From CAWGYT01 sp963826795 (lineage in GTDB: Bacteria; Planctomycetota; Planctomycetia; Pirellulales; Pirellulaceae), in contig CAWGYT010000012.1 in NCBI GenBank assembly GCA_963826795.1, forward strand, positions 124,001 to 188,000: 64,000 nt of DNA, read 5' to 3'. The position numbers and the translations under genes are program-made. The notes under the pieces are model-generated. The model did not search any database, was not told the DNA's origin, and was given only the letters and a program-made list of their open reading frames with translations. Below, piece after piece: positions 35,717-45,261 of the stretch. Position 1 is the first letter of the stretch. Each line of letters begins with the position of its first letter.

Positions 35717-37174
35717 ATGCGTCTCACGAACGTTGGGTTCATCATCGCTGCGCTGGCAATCAAAGCGATCGCGGTCCCGCAATGTTTCGCTCAGTTGCTG
35801 GACCCAATCCCCGAACCGATCGGCAAGAGCACGATCCAGATCGAATTGCAGCCAGTCGCAAGCGGATTGTCCGCTCCGAACTACTTGACAACGGCACCCC
35901 AAGATCGCGGCCGCCTATTCGTGGTCGACCAGGCAGGATCGGTCCGTCTGATTCAAAATGGGCAACTGTCCGACACTCCGTTCCTGAACGTCAGCGAACG
36001 TTTGCCGCAACTTGGAGTCCGCGGCACATTCGATGAGACCGATTTTGACGAGCGAGGGTTGCTGGGATTAGCGTTTCACCCCGGCTTCAACGATGTAAAC
36101 TCAGCGGGACATGGCAAGCTTTACACGTATCACAGCGAGCCGGTGGGTGGGGCGGCGGATTTCACCGTACCGCTGCCGGCCGACGCGTCGTTCAATCATC
36201 AATCGGTCATTTCTGAATGGACCGTCGACGCGACGGACCTCAACCGGGTTGATCCCAACTCGCGCCGGGAGTTGATGCGGGTTGATCAACCTCAATTCAA
36301 CCACAACGCGGGCATGATCGATTTCGGACCCGACCAGTTCCTGTATATTGCGTTCGGTGATGGGGGACAGGCCGACGATAACGCGCCGGGACACGGCGAG
36401 ATCGGTAACGGCCAAAACCCCACCAATGTACTTGGCAGTCTCCTGAGAATCGACGTCCTGGGAAACAACAGCATCAACGGGCAATACGGAATTCCAGACG
36501 ATAATCCGTTTGTCGGACAGGCCGGGATGCTGGACGAAATCTTCGCCTATGGCTTTCGCAATCCGTTTCGCTTCAGCTTTGACGACGAATCCTCCCGCCT
36601 GATCGTGGCGGACGTCGGACAGCGCAACATCGAGGAAGTTGACATCGTGACGGCCGGCGGCAACTACGGCTGGAGGCTGAAAGAGGGAACCTTCGCCTTC
36701 GATTTCACAACCGGTGACATCTCGGAGGATGTAGCGGGTCTGCCTGCCGACCTGATCGATCCCGTCCTGCAATATGATCACGACGAAGGTCTCTCGATCA
36801 TTGGCGGTTTCGTCTACCGCGGTCGTGAAATTCCTGAATTAGAGGGCAAGTATGTGTTCGGGGATTTCTCCACTGAATTTGGCAACCCCCGCGGAAGACT
36901 GCTGATCGGTGATTTGGAGACAGGTGTGATCGAGGAATTGACGATTGGCCTCGAGGGTCGCGAATTGGGGCTGTATGTCAAGGGTTTTGGAGAGGATGCC
37001 GACGGCGAACTGCATTTGCTGGCAGGCACCAACCTGGGACCGTTTGGCAGCAGCGGCCAGGTGCTGCGGATCACCCCTGTCCCTGAACCTGCCGCCGTCC
37101 TGCTGACTTGGATTGCGACGTTGGGGCTGTTCCTCGTCGCCAGAACCCGGCCAAGCTCAAGCACGCGTCCGTGA
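35717..37174 (+). CDS. Exported PQQ-dependent sugar dehydrogenase-like beta-propeller with PEP-CTERM
   Basis: The 485-residue protein has a signal peptide (VGFIIAALAIKAIAVPQCFA) and a six-bladed propeller resembling soluble glucose/sorbosone dehydrogenases. Examples are LSAPNYLTTAPQDRGRLFVV, DERGLLGLAFHPGF, LYIAFGDGGQADD, YGFRNPFRFSF and GGNYGWRLKEG. Cofactor binding is inferred from the fold. The C-terminus VPEPAAVLLTW plus a helix plus RTRP is a PEP-CTERM signal. I use ATG 35717 since AGGAGA precedes it. The longer frame back to 35612 lacks a signal. It probably oxidises sugars outside the membrane and is retained at the surface. Confidence 0.88.
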   Translation: MRLTNVGFIIAALAIKAIAVPQCFAQLLDPIPEPIGKSTIQIELQPVASGLSAPNYLTTAPQDRGRLFVVDQAGSVRLIQNGQLSDTPFLNVSERLPQLGVRGTFDETDFDERGLLGLAFHPGFNDVNSAGHGKLYTYHSEPVGGAADFTVPLPADASFNHQSVISEWTVDATDLNRVDPNSRRELMRVDQPQFNHNAGMIDFGPDQFLYIAFGDGGQADDNAPGHGEIGNGQNPTNVLGSLLRIDVLGNNSINGQYGIPDDNPFVGQAGMLDEIFAYGFRNPFRFSFDDESSRLIVADVGQRNIEEVDIVTAGGNYGWRLKEGTFAFDFTTGDISEDVAGLPADLIDPVLQYDHDEGLSIIGGFVYRGREIPELEGKYVFGDFSTEFGNPRGRLLIGDLETGVIEELTIGLEGRELGLYVKGFGEDADGELHLLAGTNLGPFGSSGQVLRITPVPEPAAVLLTWIATLGLFLVARTRPSSSTRP

Positions 37175-37208
37175 AGAACGGGAGGGCCAACGACGGGAGG
37201 GCGCCGCT

Positions 37209-38334
37209 CTAGACCTGGGTTTTCCGTCGCGCACCGACGCTTGTGACGGAGATCATTGCCCAGCCGGCTAAAATCAACGCGATGGTTGCCGGCTCGGGCA
37301 CGCTGACTGCGGGGGGTTGCGGGCCGAGTTCGTAGCCACCATCCTGAAACGCGGCCACCAAATCGGTCGTATCGAACTCTCCGTCGCCGCTCCAATCACC
37401 GGTCGCCCAGACCGAATTCCCCGCGACGCCATCCTCATACTCGCCGGCCTGAAATACCTCAATCAGATCCCCCGAATCGAATTCCCCATCCAGATTGGCG
37501 TCACCAAAGAACGTCCGCTGGAGATCCTTGACCCAGTACACGCGATCCTCGTCGCTGACGAGCGAGTCCCGATTCAGATCGTAGATCGCGTCCTGGTTGT
37601 CGGTCCTCACGGCGAACGAGAGCGAATCAATTCCCACGGTGAAATCGACCGTCAAGCGAGGCCTCACGGCTTCGCTCAGCGCTCTCGCGGGATGCGAATC
37701 GCTTGGCCGTCCCCCCACGACCCTCGTCACCGACCAGAGCCCAGCCGAAATTGGACGAGGGATCATCCAGCCAGCGCTGCACGTCCGCGGCCAGTTCGGG
37801 ACCCGGCCAGGTATACTGCCCGTTACCGGAAACGGACAACGTCGCCGACGGAGTCGCAATGAAATCACCGCCTGGCGTTTGCCACAATTGCTCGGCCGAG
37901 AACGTGTGAATCCAGGTGGCATCTCCTGGCTCGGCCGGGGCCCCACGCCCCTCTTGGCTGCCGGCATTCGAGGCCGACTCGCCCCAATCGCTGGTGACAC
38001 GATGCAGGCTGACGTCGCGACCCGGTGAAATCGTCCGATTCATCTCCAATCGGAGACTCGCCAAGTTGATTTTTGAGTCAGCGGGAATCGAGCTGAGGTC
38101 GAATGCGATCAAACCTCGCCGGATTTCGCCCGACTGAGTCGTTCCTGCGAAGAGGTATTGCCCACTGCCGTTGCTCAACGTCCCCGCGTCATCTTGAAAC
38201 AGCGTATTGTCCTGACTGGCCGTCAGGTCGACAATGGCCCCATGCACGGCGGAATCAGGGCCCAGCAGACCCGTGACAAAACAAATTGCAATTGCAATTG
38301 CAAACAGCGAGCTACGGCGGTGCGAACAGGACAA
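37209..38334 (-). CDS. DNRLRE-type secreted protein with dockerin-like repeats and PEP-CTERM, frameshifted near 37670
   Basis: The N-terminal frame (from 38334) gives a signal peptide and a DNRLRE-like beta domain (ASQDNTLFQDDAGTLSNGSG, LIAFDLSSIPADSKI, DVQRWLDDPSSNFGW, KRFASRE). It then runs into nonsense after 37680. The neighbouring frame takes over with RPRLTVDFTV, two EF-hand-like dockerin repeats (YDLNRDSLVSDEDRVYWVKD, GDANLDGEFDSGDLIEVFQ, TGDWSGDGEFDTTDLVAAF) and VPEPATIALILAGW. The junction falls exactly inside the conserved KRFASRE...RPRL end of the domain, so one base has been lost or two gained. The gene is either a fresh pseudogene or a sequence error. Confidence 0.78.
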
Positions 38335-38598
38335 AGTAGGGCTCCCTCGAATTGAGATTGAGAGTTAGGAATGGGGGTGGTGCCGCTCCGGCGAGCATTT
38401 CGAACCACCGACCGGCCCGGGAGGGCCCTGGGTTCGACCGCCTTGGGAATTCCCGAGCGCACTCGTCCCTGAGAGGAATGTCATGGTCGACCGTCGATCT
38501 TGCAGCCCCGAACCCATCATGAACCGGAGGCGTTGCCCTCGATTCTTGGCGTTGCAACACACTTTAGTCACCCTGCATTTTAGAGGAAATCCTTGGCC

Positions 38599-39408
38599 AT
38601 GATCACTCACCTGCTGCTCGCCTGCGCCCTTTACGGACAGGTGCCGTCCAGCGAGCCATCCCCGGATCGACTCGGCTTGCTCAAGAATTTTCGCGAGGAA
38701 TTTATTCCGGTGACGCCAGGGCGACAAGGGTTTCCGCGCGGATTCGCCATGGGCCGGGCCTCCGGGGGAAACGAATGTGAGCGTCCCGTACGGCAGGTGA
38801 TGATGAGCACGGACTTCGAGGTCGCGCGATACGAGGTTCCGCAAGACTTGTGGCAGGCCGTGATGGGAGATAACCCCAGTCGTTGGCCGGGCCCTCGGAA
38901 TTCCGTCGAACAGGTGTCGTTTGACGAGGCCCTCACGTTTTGTCAGCGATGCACCGAAATGATGCGCGAGTCCGGGCTGATCCAGGGCAGCCAAACCGTC
39001 CGTTTGCCCAGCGAGGCCGAATGGGAATACGTGGCTCGTGCCGGGACCACGACGATCTACAGCTTCGGCGACTCGGCCGAGGATCTTGGGCGGTTCGCCT
39101 GGTTCACTGGAAATGCTGCCGGGAACGACCCTCCCGTCGGTGCCAAGTCCCCGAACCCCTGGGGTCTTTACGACGTCCACGGCTACCTTTGGGAGTGGTG
39201 CCTGGATACGGCTCACGAAAGCTACCAGAGCGCACCGCTGGACGATACGGCCTGGATCGATCCGGCCAGGGACCAGCAGCGGGTCCTGCGGGGCGGCAGC
39301 TGGAAGGACTCGGGCGATCGGTTGACGTCCAGCTACCGGCGATTCGCCTCGCGTCAGCTCCGCGACGACGCGGTCGGCTTGCGCTGTGTCCTTGTGACAC
39401 GTCCATGA
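38599..39408 (+). CDS. Formylglycine-generating-enzyme-like (SUMF1/FGE-sulfatase domain) protein
   Basis: The 269-residue protein carries the FGE fold: FAMGRASGGNECERPVRQV, FEVARYEVPQDLWQAVMG, VRLPSEAEWEYVARAGT, NPWGLYDVHGYLWEWCLD and RVLRGGSWKDS. Oxygen-dependent FGE uses two active-site cysteines near the C-terminus. Here a Cys occurs only in GLRCVL and in EWCLD, so true sulfatase activation is doubtful. The protein may instead be one of the many planctomycete relatives of unknown role. A short hydrophobic N-terminus (MITHLLLACALYGQ) suggests export. ATG 38599 follows AGAGGAAA. Confidence 0.85.
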   Translation: MITHLLLACALYGQVPSSEPSPDRLGLLKNFREEFIPVTPGRQGFPRGFAMGRASGGNECERPVRQVMMSTDFEVARYEVPQDLWQAVMGDNPSRWPGPRNSVEQVSFDEALTFCQRCTEMMRESGLIQGSQTVRLPSEAEWEYVARAGTTTIYSFGDSAEDLGRFAWFTGNAAGNDPPVGAKSPNPWGLYDVHGYLWEWCLDTAHESYQSAPLDDTAWIDPARDQQRVLRGGSWKDSGDRLTSSYRRFASRQLRDDAVGLRCVLVTRP

Positions 39409-39517
39409 CGCCGTGGCTCACGCCGCGGCCAGATTTCATTTAACTTACGCTTGGTCGACCCATTCGCCCGAGCCGGAACAAAGCCCCTGGCCTAGGCAGC
39501 TCAGGAAACGTCTGTAC

Positions 39518-39523
39518 TATAAT
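39518..39523 (+). promoter_or_regulatory. Possible -10 element upstream of the Cys-rich gene
   Basis: A perfect TATAAT lies 104 bases ahead of the next start. No good -35 box is found 17 bases upstream (GGCAGC), so the call rests on the -10 hexamer alone. Confidence 0.3.
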
Positions 39524-39627
39524 TTCTCGAGTTCCTTGGCACGGGCGTTGCTTGAAATCGGTTTCCGCTACGTCGGTGGAAGTGTGAGTGCCGCCCGCAC
39601 GACGATTCAATCGAAGAGGAGAAAGCC

Positions 39628-39984
39628 ATGTCTGGAATCGTGAAACCCCTCACAATTGCCACCCTGGTGCTGGTGGCAAGCCTCATCACGCTGCCGGCCT
39701 CGAGTGCGGTTCAGGCGGGTGGCTGTGGCTGCGTGACCTGTTGCGAGTGCCCACCGCCACCTCCGCCGCCGGTCAAGACGATCCTGTGCGTAGTGGACCC
39801 TTGCACTGGCTGCACGTACGAGGTTTGCGTGATGGTGCCCGCCGAATGCTGCGGCGAAGTGCCGTGCATGACTTGGCGCCCTGGGATTTTTGGACGCAAG
39901 GTGTTGACCTACACTTGGCCCTGCTGCGGGCACTGTGTGGATGTCGTGATTACGCGACATGGTCGGACGATCGTCCGGGATTAG
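39628..39984 (+). CDS. Small exported cysteine-rich protein with poly-proline segment
   Basis: The protein has 118 residues and a signal peptide (IATLVLVASLITLPASSAVQ). It is followed by GGCGCVTCCEC, a run of seven prolines, and further cysteine pairs (VDPCTGCTYEVCV, AECCGEVPC, WPCCGHC). The mature part has 14 cysteines in about 90 residues, enough for dense disulfides or metal binding. AGGAGAAAG precedes the ATG. I know no function. Another Cys-rich exported protein is encoded 1.5 kb away on the other strand. Confidence 0.75.
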   Translation: MSGIVKPLTIATLVLVASLITLPASSAVQAGGCGCVTCCECPPPPPPPVKTILCVVDPCTGCTYEVCVMVPAECCGEVPCMTWRPGIFGRKVLTYTWPCCGHCVDVVITRHGRTIVRD

Positions 39985-40114
39985 CTCGAGCGAGGCCGAG
40001 ATCCGTCGAATTGCAGGCCGGCTCGCTGCGAGCGGCCAGCGCTCCGTCGCGATGCTGCGGAAGGGCAACAGGGAGCGGATACCGGACGCGATGGGGCAAC
40101 GTCCTGCCAAGACC

Positions 40115-40138
40115 GCCGCCCGCCCATTGACGGGCGGC
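40115..40138. terminator. GC-rich hairpin between converging genes
   Basis: GCCGCCCG (40115-40122) and CGGGCGGC (40131-40138) form a perfect 8-bp stem with an 8-base loop, located between the stops of converging genes (39984 and 40170). Only GTTT follows, so it is a weak or bidirectional terminator. Confidence 0.55.
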
Positions 40139-40169
40139 GTTTGCGAAGGTTCAGGAGCGGACGACCGGC

Positions 40170-40730
40170 TTAGTCCATCGCCAGGATCAATTTCAGAATG
40201 CGAACGGTCGCCTCGTCTTGAGCTCGAATGAAGCTTCGTTCGTTGGGTCCGTTTTGACCTCGACCCGCCGCGGGGTCGCCCAGCGTCTCCAAGTACTTGA
40301 TGATTTCCAACTTATCCTCGGCGGCGGCCAACTGTTTCTCAATGATCGCGCGTAAGATTTGAACCTTGCGTTGAGCCGCTTCGAGATTGAGGCTCGCAAT
40401 CTGGACTTCCAGGTTGGTGACCACGGCGTTCGGACGTAATTTGTTGACCGTTTCGATATTCAAGCGAGCGATCTTCAGCTCTCGAAACGCGTCGGCATAG
40501 GAGGTCGCCAACCGGATCAGGTCGTCGGTTGGCGTCTCCAACGCACTTAACGGCACGACGCCATCGAGGGACATCGACTGCCCTTGTGCGCAGGCCGTGG
40601 GCGAGTAGCCGCCGAGTCCCGTAACGGCGAGCAGGAGGAGGGCCCCGAGCATTCGCGGGGCACGCGGCCGACGGACACTCAGGCGACGAAATGAGTTCGT
40701 GAAGCGATTTGCGAATTCGAACATCGACAT
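40170..40730 (-). CDS. Exported coiled-coil protein of unknown function
   Basis: I do not recognise this family. The 186-residue protein has an Arg-rich start, a hydrophobic segment (MLGALLLLAVTGLGGYSPTA) near residue 27 that should act as a signal peptide, and a long heptad-rich helix (AFRELKIARLNIETVNKLRP to LAAAEDKLEIIKYLETL). It ends with an acidic tail. AGGAA precedes the ATG. It resembles short periplasmic coiled-coil proteins but has no domain I can name. Confidence 0.7.
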   Translation of the reverse strand: MSMFEFANRFTNSFRRLSVRRPRAPRMLGALLLLAVTGLGGYSPTACAQGQSMSLDGVVPLSALETPTDDLIRLATSYADAFRELKIARLNIETVNKLRPNAVVTNLEVQIASLNLEAAQRKVQILRAIIEKQLAAAEDKLEIIKYLETLGDPAAGRGQNGPNERSFIRAQDEATVRILKLILAMD

Positions 40731-40763
40731 GTTCCTTCCACAGACAATTCAGGGTCAATGCGG

Positions 40764-41503
40764 TTAGCGCCGACTCGTCCTCATTAAGGACGGGCCAGGA
40801 GCCGCCAGCAACGGCATCTCGCCACTTCCCGGGTCCGAAACCTCGTCTGAGAGGCGATTAATCGGCGCCGGCGACTGCTCGTCCTCTAGTGTATCGAGCC
40901 GGTCCGGGGCACGCGCCACCTGATCGGGCTCCTCGAACTCCATCCAGCGTACGACCGGGACGATCGTCTGCTTCGCAGGCGGCGCTGCGCCGGAAGATCA
41001 CTTAACCAAAGCTGGGTTGCCGCCGGCTGCGTGGGCGATCCGAGAGCCGCGGTGGCTCGGCACGGGTCACACGTCGGCTCGACCAGATACTCGACGGTCG
41101 GGACCACCGCCATCACCGTTTTCCGCATCAGTTTCTTGCGGGGCCGGATGCGTGAATGAGCACCCAGCTTGGCAAGCAATGACGGCCGTGACGCGAACGC
41201 CTGGGCACACGCCACATCACACGATCCGTCGCAATCCGAATCGCAACTCGTGGCGTGGCAACCGTGGTCGCCCAAACACGATGCGGCACAGTCTCCCCAG
41301 CAGATCAACTCCTCGACCACGTCCCATTCGGTCCGCTCGATGGCTCGAACCGCCGGGACAGCGTGACAGACGCCTCGACCAGCACAGCACGTTTCGCAAC
41401 CCATCGCGTCGCACGCGGTCGGCTCACAAGCGTCCGCGGAGACCCGCGCAATGTGGGTCTCGGCGCAGGACATCAGCAGGATTCCATACAGTACAAAATT
41501 CAC
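40764..41503 (-). CDS. Exported cysteine-rich protein, frameshifted near 40985
   Basis: From ATG 41503 the frame gives a short signal-like start, then about 18 cysteines between residues 25 and 150 (ACEPTACDAMGCETCCAGRG, CWGDCAASC, CDSDCDGSCDVAC), and a basic IRPRKKLMRKTVMAVVPTVE segment. After LSDLPAQ the frame turns Arg/Ser-rich to a stop at 40886. The neighbouring frame reads APPAKQTIVPVVRWMEFEEP, then DQVARAPDRLDTLEDEQSPA to a stop at 40764. This matches the style of the preceding repeats (VPTVEYLVEP), so I take it as the true C-terminus. Function unknown. Confidence 0.65.
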
Positions 41504-41557
41504 GGCGTTCCCCCGTTTCTCGAGCTCGGCCCAAAAGGCGTCGTCGACGGTGATGAA

Positions 41558-43408
41558 TCAAAAATCAAGCTGCATGCGCAGCGCCAGAATGTCACCCGCG
41601 GCGTCCGGCTGAGTTCCTTGCGGACTGTTTTGAGCCCACGGATGGATCCAGTTCAACATCACGCGGGAGTGCGGATTCCAATACCAGTTCAACCCGACCG
41701 TTAAGTCATCCAATTGCTGGTCGTCGAAGTCCGCGAAGTTGAGGTGCGACCAGCGAAGCGCCAGTTCCCAAGCTCCGAGTCCCGCCTGCGAGCCGCCGGA
41801 CGTCGGAATGACCCAAAAATTTTCGTGCGGAATCACACGACGAAAGACAGCGAAGTTTCGATCGTATGGGCGATTCTCTCCGGTCAAGAACCAACTTCCT
41901 TGGACATAGGCCCCGTAGAGGTTCGCAATCCCGCCACCCAGTTGATCCAGACTGGCCCAGGTCAATTCGCTCTGAACCGAGACGGGGCCCTTGACCCAGG
42001 CGAGTTCGCCGTTGAGCACGTGATATCCGTTGGAGCTGAAGATTCCCGTATCGATGAGTGGATCACCTTGATGGATTTCGGGACGAGCCGAGAATCGAAC
42101 CGGGCGAAAGACAACGTCGGGTGAATCGAAATCGTCGCGGCGACGCGGTCGCGTGTAGCAATAGCCGATCCCGGTATGAAACAGACATCGCCCTTCTGTC
42201 AGTTCATCGTAATACGGCGTCCAGGTGAAGCGTCCCAGCAGTCGCACTCCTTGGTTGTCATCCTGGACAATCCGCGTTTGCTCGTTGAAATCATCGAAGA
42301 AGGCCCCATAGGACCATGTCATGTTGGCATCGGCCGAACGATTGTACGCGGCGACGCCAAGCTCACGGCCCGGCAAGAGGCGTGTCGGCAGACTTCGCTC
42401 CATAAACGTGAAGAAACGTGTGCTCGTCACGTTCGCGAGTCCAATCGGAACTCGAAAATGCCCAAATACGAGGTAGCCCAGGCCAGGTAGATCGCGGAGC
42501 CCGAGATAGGCATCCTTGACTTCGACTCCCGTTCGAAACGGCGTCTCCTGGCTGGTCGAATCGGCCTCGAACTCGGGCGCAAACTCGACTTCCAGTTGAT
42601 AGTCGTATACGCCATAGCCTTCGCCCGCGGCGAACAGTCGCAAGCGGCGGAATTCGACGTAGTCCGACTGCCCGCCGAACTGCGCGTCATTGGGCCAATT
42701 AACCCAGTCGCCTTCGACACGCCCGCCCCAGGTGATCCGTTTCCCAGCGCCACGAACCGTAATCCAGTCCTCGTCGGTGACGTCTTCGCCAATCTCGGTC
42801 ATGGTCACCGCCTCGCGGACCTTGCGAATCAGCTCCCGCTGGTTGCCGTCCGGAATCAGGTCCAAAACCCGTTCGTAGTCCTGCTGGATCCACGGATGCT
42901 CGTCCTCGCGATCGTCTGCGAACACGGATGTGCGCGGCGCGAGGCCCGCCGCACCGAGGGCTCCGGACGACGGATAGCCCATCGGTTGACTCGAGATGGA
43001 CAACGGTCGACCTCGCAGGTCAGTTTCGTCCAAAGCTCCCAGCTCGCGACCTGACATCGGCCCAGAATCCATGAGTGGCCCAGAATCCACCAGCGGCTCA
43101 GAATTCGCGATCGGCTCAGAATTCGCGATCGGCTCAGCCATCGTGTCGGTCACGAAACCCCGCCCTCCCGCGCCGTCCAACGGCACGATCGGTGGCAACG
43201 CCTCATCGCTGGCGCTCATTGACCAGAAGACGGGCGGTGGATAGGACACGGGCGCCGCGCGGGACGCCGCCCGCGCCGCTTGCGGTGGATTCAGGATCGG
43301 GGGCAACGCGTCGTCCGAACGCACGTCGGTCGATGTCGCGAGACCCAAGCCAATCGCGACAAGAGCGGCACGCCGAGCCAAGTTGAGTGTCCGCGTAGAT
43401 GGCCCCAA
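41558..43408 (-). CDS. Outer-membrane porin, phosphate-selective porin O/P-like
   Basis: The C-terminal 400 residues are a beta-barrel of the OprO/OprP type (WGGRVEGDWVNWPNDAQFGG, FRRLRLFAAGEGYGVYDYQL, VKDAYLGLRDLPGLGYLVFG, FRVPIGLANVTSTRF). The barrel ends with Phe (MQLDF), as usual for outer-membrane insertion. The first 210 residues are a signal peptide plus a low-complexity linker with a repeat (EPIANSEPIANSEPLVDSGP) encoded by 18-base tandem repeats near 43080-43140. The frame is open to a GTG at 43435. TTG 43408, with AGGGAGGAG just upstream, looks the better start (616 residues). Specificity for phosphate is not proven by sequence. Confidence 0.85.
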   Translation of the reverse strand: MGPSTRTLNLARRAALVAIGLGLATSTDVRSDDALPPILNPPQAARAASRAAPVSYPPPVFWSMSASDEALPPIVPLDGAGGRGFVTDTMAEPIANSEPIANSEPLVDSGPLMDSGPMSGRELGALDETDLRGRPLSISSQPMGYPSSGALGAAGLAPRTSVFADDREDEHPWIQQDYERVLDLIPDGNQRELIRKVREAVTMTEIGEDVTDEDWITVRGAGKRITWGGRVEGDWVNWPNDAQFGGQSDYVEFRRLRLFAAGEGYGVYDYQLEVEFAPEFEADSTSQETPFRTGVEVKDAYLGLRDLPGLGYLVFGHFRVPIGLANVTSTRFFTFMERSLPTRLLPGRELGVAAYNRSADANMTWSYGAFFDDFNEQTRIVQDDNQGVRLLGRFTWTPYYDELTEGRCLFHTGIGYCYTRPRRRDDFDSPDVVFRPVRFSARPEIHQGDPLIDTGIFSSNGYHVLNGELAWVKGPVSVQSELTWASLDQLGGGIANLYGAYVQGSWFLTGENRPYDRNFAVFRRVIPHENFWVIPTSGGSQAGLGAWELALRWSHLNFADFDDQQLDDLTVGLNWYWNPHSRVMLNWIHPWAQNSPQGTQPDAAGDILALRMQLDF

Positions 43409-43435
43409 AGCGTCTCCTCCCTCGGTCCTTACCAC

Positions 43436-43728
43436 AACCGTCTTGTCGTTGGCCGATCACATCGCCGGAGCGAATTCGCCGGTCGATTGGCACCCGACTC
43501 GTCGCCGTTTCTTCGCCTCCCGCTCGGGCCCACGGCCTGCGGGTTCGCCAACGAAACGAGTCCGTCCACCTCGTTGCTAAATATCGTGTTGGCAACACGT
43601 ACGGATGAGATAAAGTTTGCGGATTCTCCGGATTGTTCCGGGGAGCGAAGACGCGACCGCCCGCGCAAAAAACGCGCAGACCTCCAGGACAACCCAAATA
43701 CCTGGGGCGGGTGCCCCGAGACTGCCGC
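43436..43728. other. Intergenic stretch, no gene seen
   Basis: This stretch separates the porin start from the stop of the COG3014-like lipoprotein gene. The porin promoter is expected here on the minus strand, but no convincing boxes were found. Confidence 0.35.
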
Positions 43729-45123
43729 TCAGGGCTGGCTGACGAGGACGCGGCCGACCAGCTGGGGGCCAGGGAAATTCGCCAGAAGAAAGGTATTGCG
43801 ACCGTCCGCGATTTCGACCTGGCCGGTCACGACGGGTCCTCGCTGACGAGTCCCGGCCCTGACCGCCGCCAGCTCGATCGCATGGGGACCGACGGGCAGC
43901 TCAAGCCGGAGTACTTGAATCTGGTCCGGCAGCAGCCCCCAGCAGCGGGTATCGGCCGACTCGGCGGCCTCCCACGCCACGCCGGCCAGATCCAGCGCCA
44001 CGCTGGTCAACGAGCCGCGGGAAACGTCGCTGGCCTGCTTGGCCCCGTAAACAACGCCTTTTTTGAGCAGGCGCCGCACGACTGCCCGCGCGACGACCTG
44101 CGGATAGACCGCCTGGAACTGATTGATGGCGAGCGAGGTGACATCGGTAATCGTCGAAGTGGTGCCGACGGGCTGCTGGTTGACGGCAACCGCCACCGAT
44201 TCCACCTCGTTGGGTCGGGCGACGAGCCTGGCAATTTTGACGGGGGCGATATTCGGCGGCACCGTTTGGTCGCCGAAGTGACTGAGCAAGTCGCTGGCGA
44301 TCAGCAGTGACACGGAACTGGGGGCCTCAATCGCCTCTTCCTTGTAAGGCCCGCGGCCGGTCATCGCGAACACATAGAGAACGCCATGACCTTCCGCCGA
44401 ATGGTGCCCCTCGGCCACGCGTTGCAGGTCGCCGAGTGCTGGCTTGAACTCCGGCGCCCAGCTGGCGACCATCTCGTAGTCTCGCTGGGCATCGTCATAA
44501 TCCCGGTGCGTGGCTTCCCGCAGCAGGCCGCGCAGGTAGGGTGCCAGCGCGACGCGCTGATAGCTGGATTTCGGATTGGTGCCGCGGTCATCGGCGCCGG
44601 CTCGGATCAACTGGTCCTGATAAGCGATCATCTGCAGGCTATAGGCCTCGGCGTCGGTCGCATCCTGCATCAAACTGCACAAGGCCAGCAGCGCGCGGAT
44701 CAGTACCTTTTCGTAGTCTTCACCGGCATACGCTCGGCGTTGTTCATCCGTCCAATAGGACAGTGTCCGCTGGGGCGCATCGGACACCTCCAAATCGGCG
44801 AACCGATCGCGGACTTCGCGCAGCAGCCGCTCGGCCTCCTCCGGTTGGCCGCTGGTCAACTGAACGATTGCCTGCTCCAGGCGAAGCACATCGCCATCGT
44901 GCCGTTCGTTCTTCAGCCCCGCATGGATCCGTTCTTCCGCCGCCACCAAGTCGTTCGCGTCGTATGCCTGCCGGATCTGGGTCACTTTGTGGGCATAGGT
45001 TGAACAACCGACCGCGAGCAAGCAGGGCAGCAGCCAGCAGCGCCAGCGGCAGTCGATCGGACGCGCCAGCGGTAGCTCTGGCCGACGGCGATCGACGCTT
45101 GCGGTTGTGGTAGGCCGACTCAC
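43729..45123 (-). CDS. COG3014-like lipoprotein
   Basis: The 464-residue protein has a lipobox (LLPCLLAVGC, Cys40) after an Arg-rich start, so it should be lipid-anchored. Residues 45-240 are TPR-like helices (ANDLVAAEERIHAGLKNERH, LALCSLMQDATDAEAYSLQM, YLRGLLREATHRDYDDAQRD). The C-terminal half has the pattern of COG3014 proteins: GHGVLYVFAMTGRGPYKEE, VARAVVRRLLKKGVVYGA, WGLLPDQIQVLRLELPVGPH and a final HAIEL/NTFLL strand set. In proteobacteria such genes neighbour LpoB-like genes, and the gene upstream here is one. Confidence 0.82.
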   Translation of the reverse strand: MSRPTTTASVDRRRPELPLARPIDCRWRCWLLPCLLAVGCSTYAHKVTQIRQAYDANDLVAAEERIHAGLKNERHDGDVLRLEQAIVQLTSGQPEEAERLLREVRDRFADLEVSDAPQRTLSYWTDEQRRAYAGEDYEKVLIRALLALCSLMQDATDAEAYSLQMIAYQDQLIRAGADDRGTNPKSSYQRVALAPYLRGLLREATHRDYDDAQRDYEMVASWAPEFKPALGDLQRVAEGHHSAEGHGVLYVFAMTGRGPYKEEAIEAPSSVSLLIASDLLSHFGDQTVPPNIAPVKIARLVARPNEVESVAVAVNQQPVGTTSTITDVTSLAINQFQAVYPQVVARAVVRRLLKKGVVYGAKQASDVSRGSLTSVALDLAGVAWEAAESADTRCWGLLPDQIQVLRLELPVGPHAIELAAVRAGTRQRGPVVTGQVEIADGRNTFLLANFPGPQLVGRVLVSQP

Positions 45124-45261
45124 GATGCAGGTGCCTTTTCAGGTCGGAGAGCTCCGGCGGTGTGGCAGCAACTGCGGCGTCCGCTTCCAAGCCAGGAGTC
45201 GCGTCGCGAGCGATGCGCGCGGGGTGGGACGCCTGCGCCACGATTCAGCCCAAGCAAGCGA

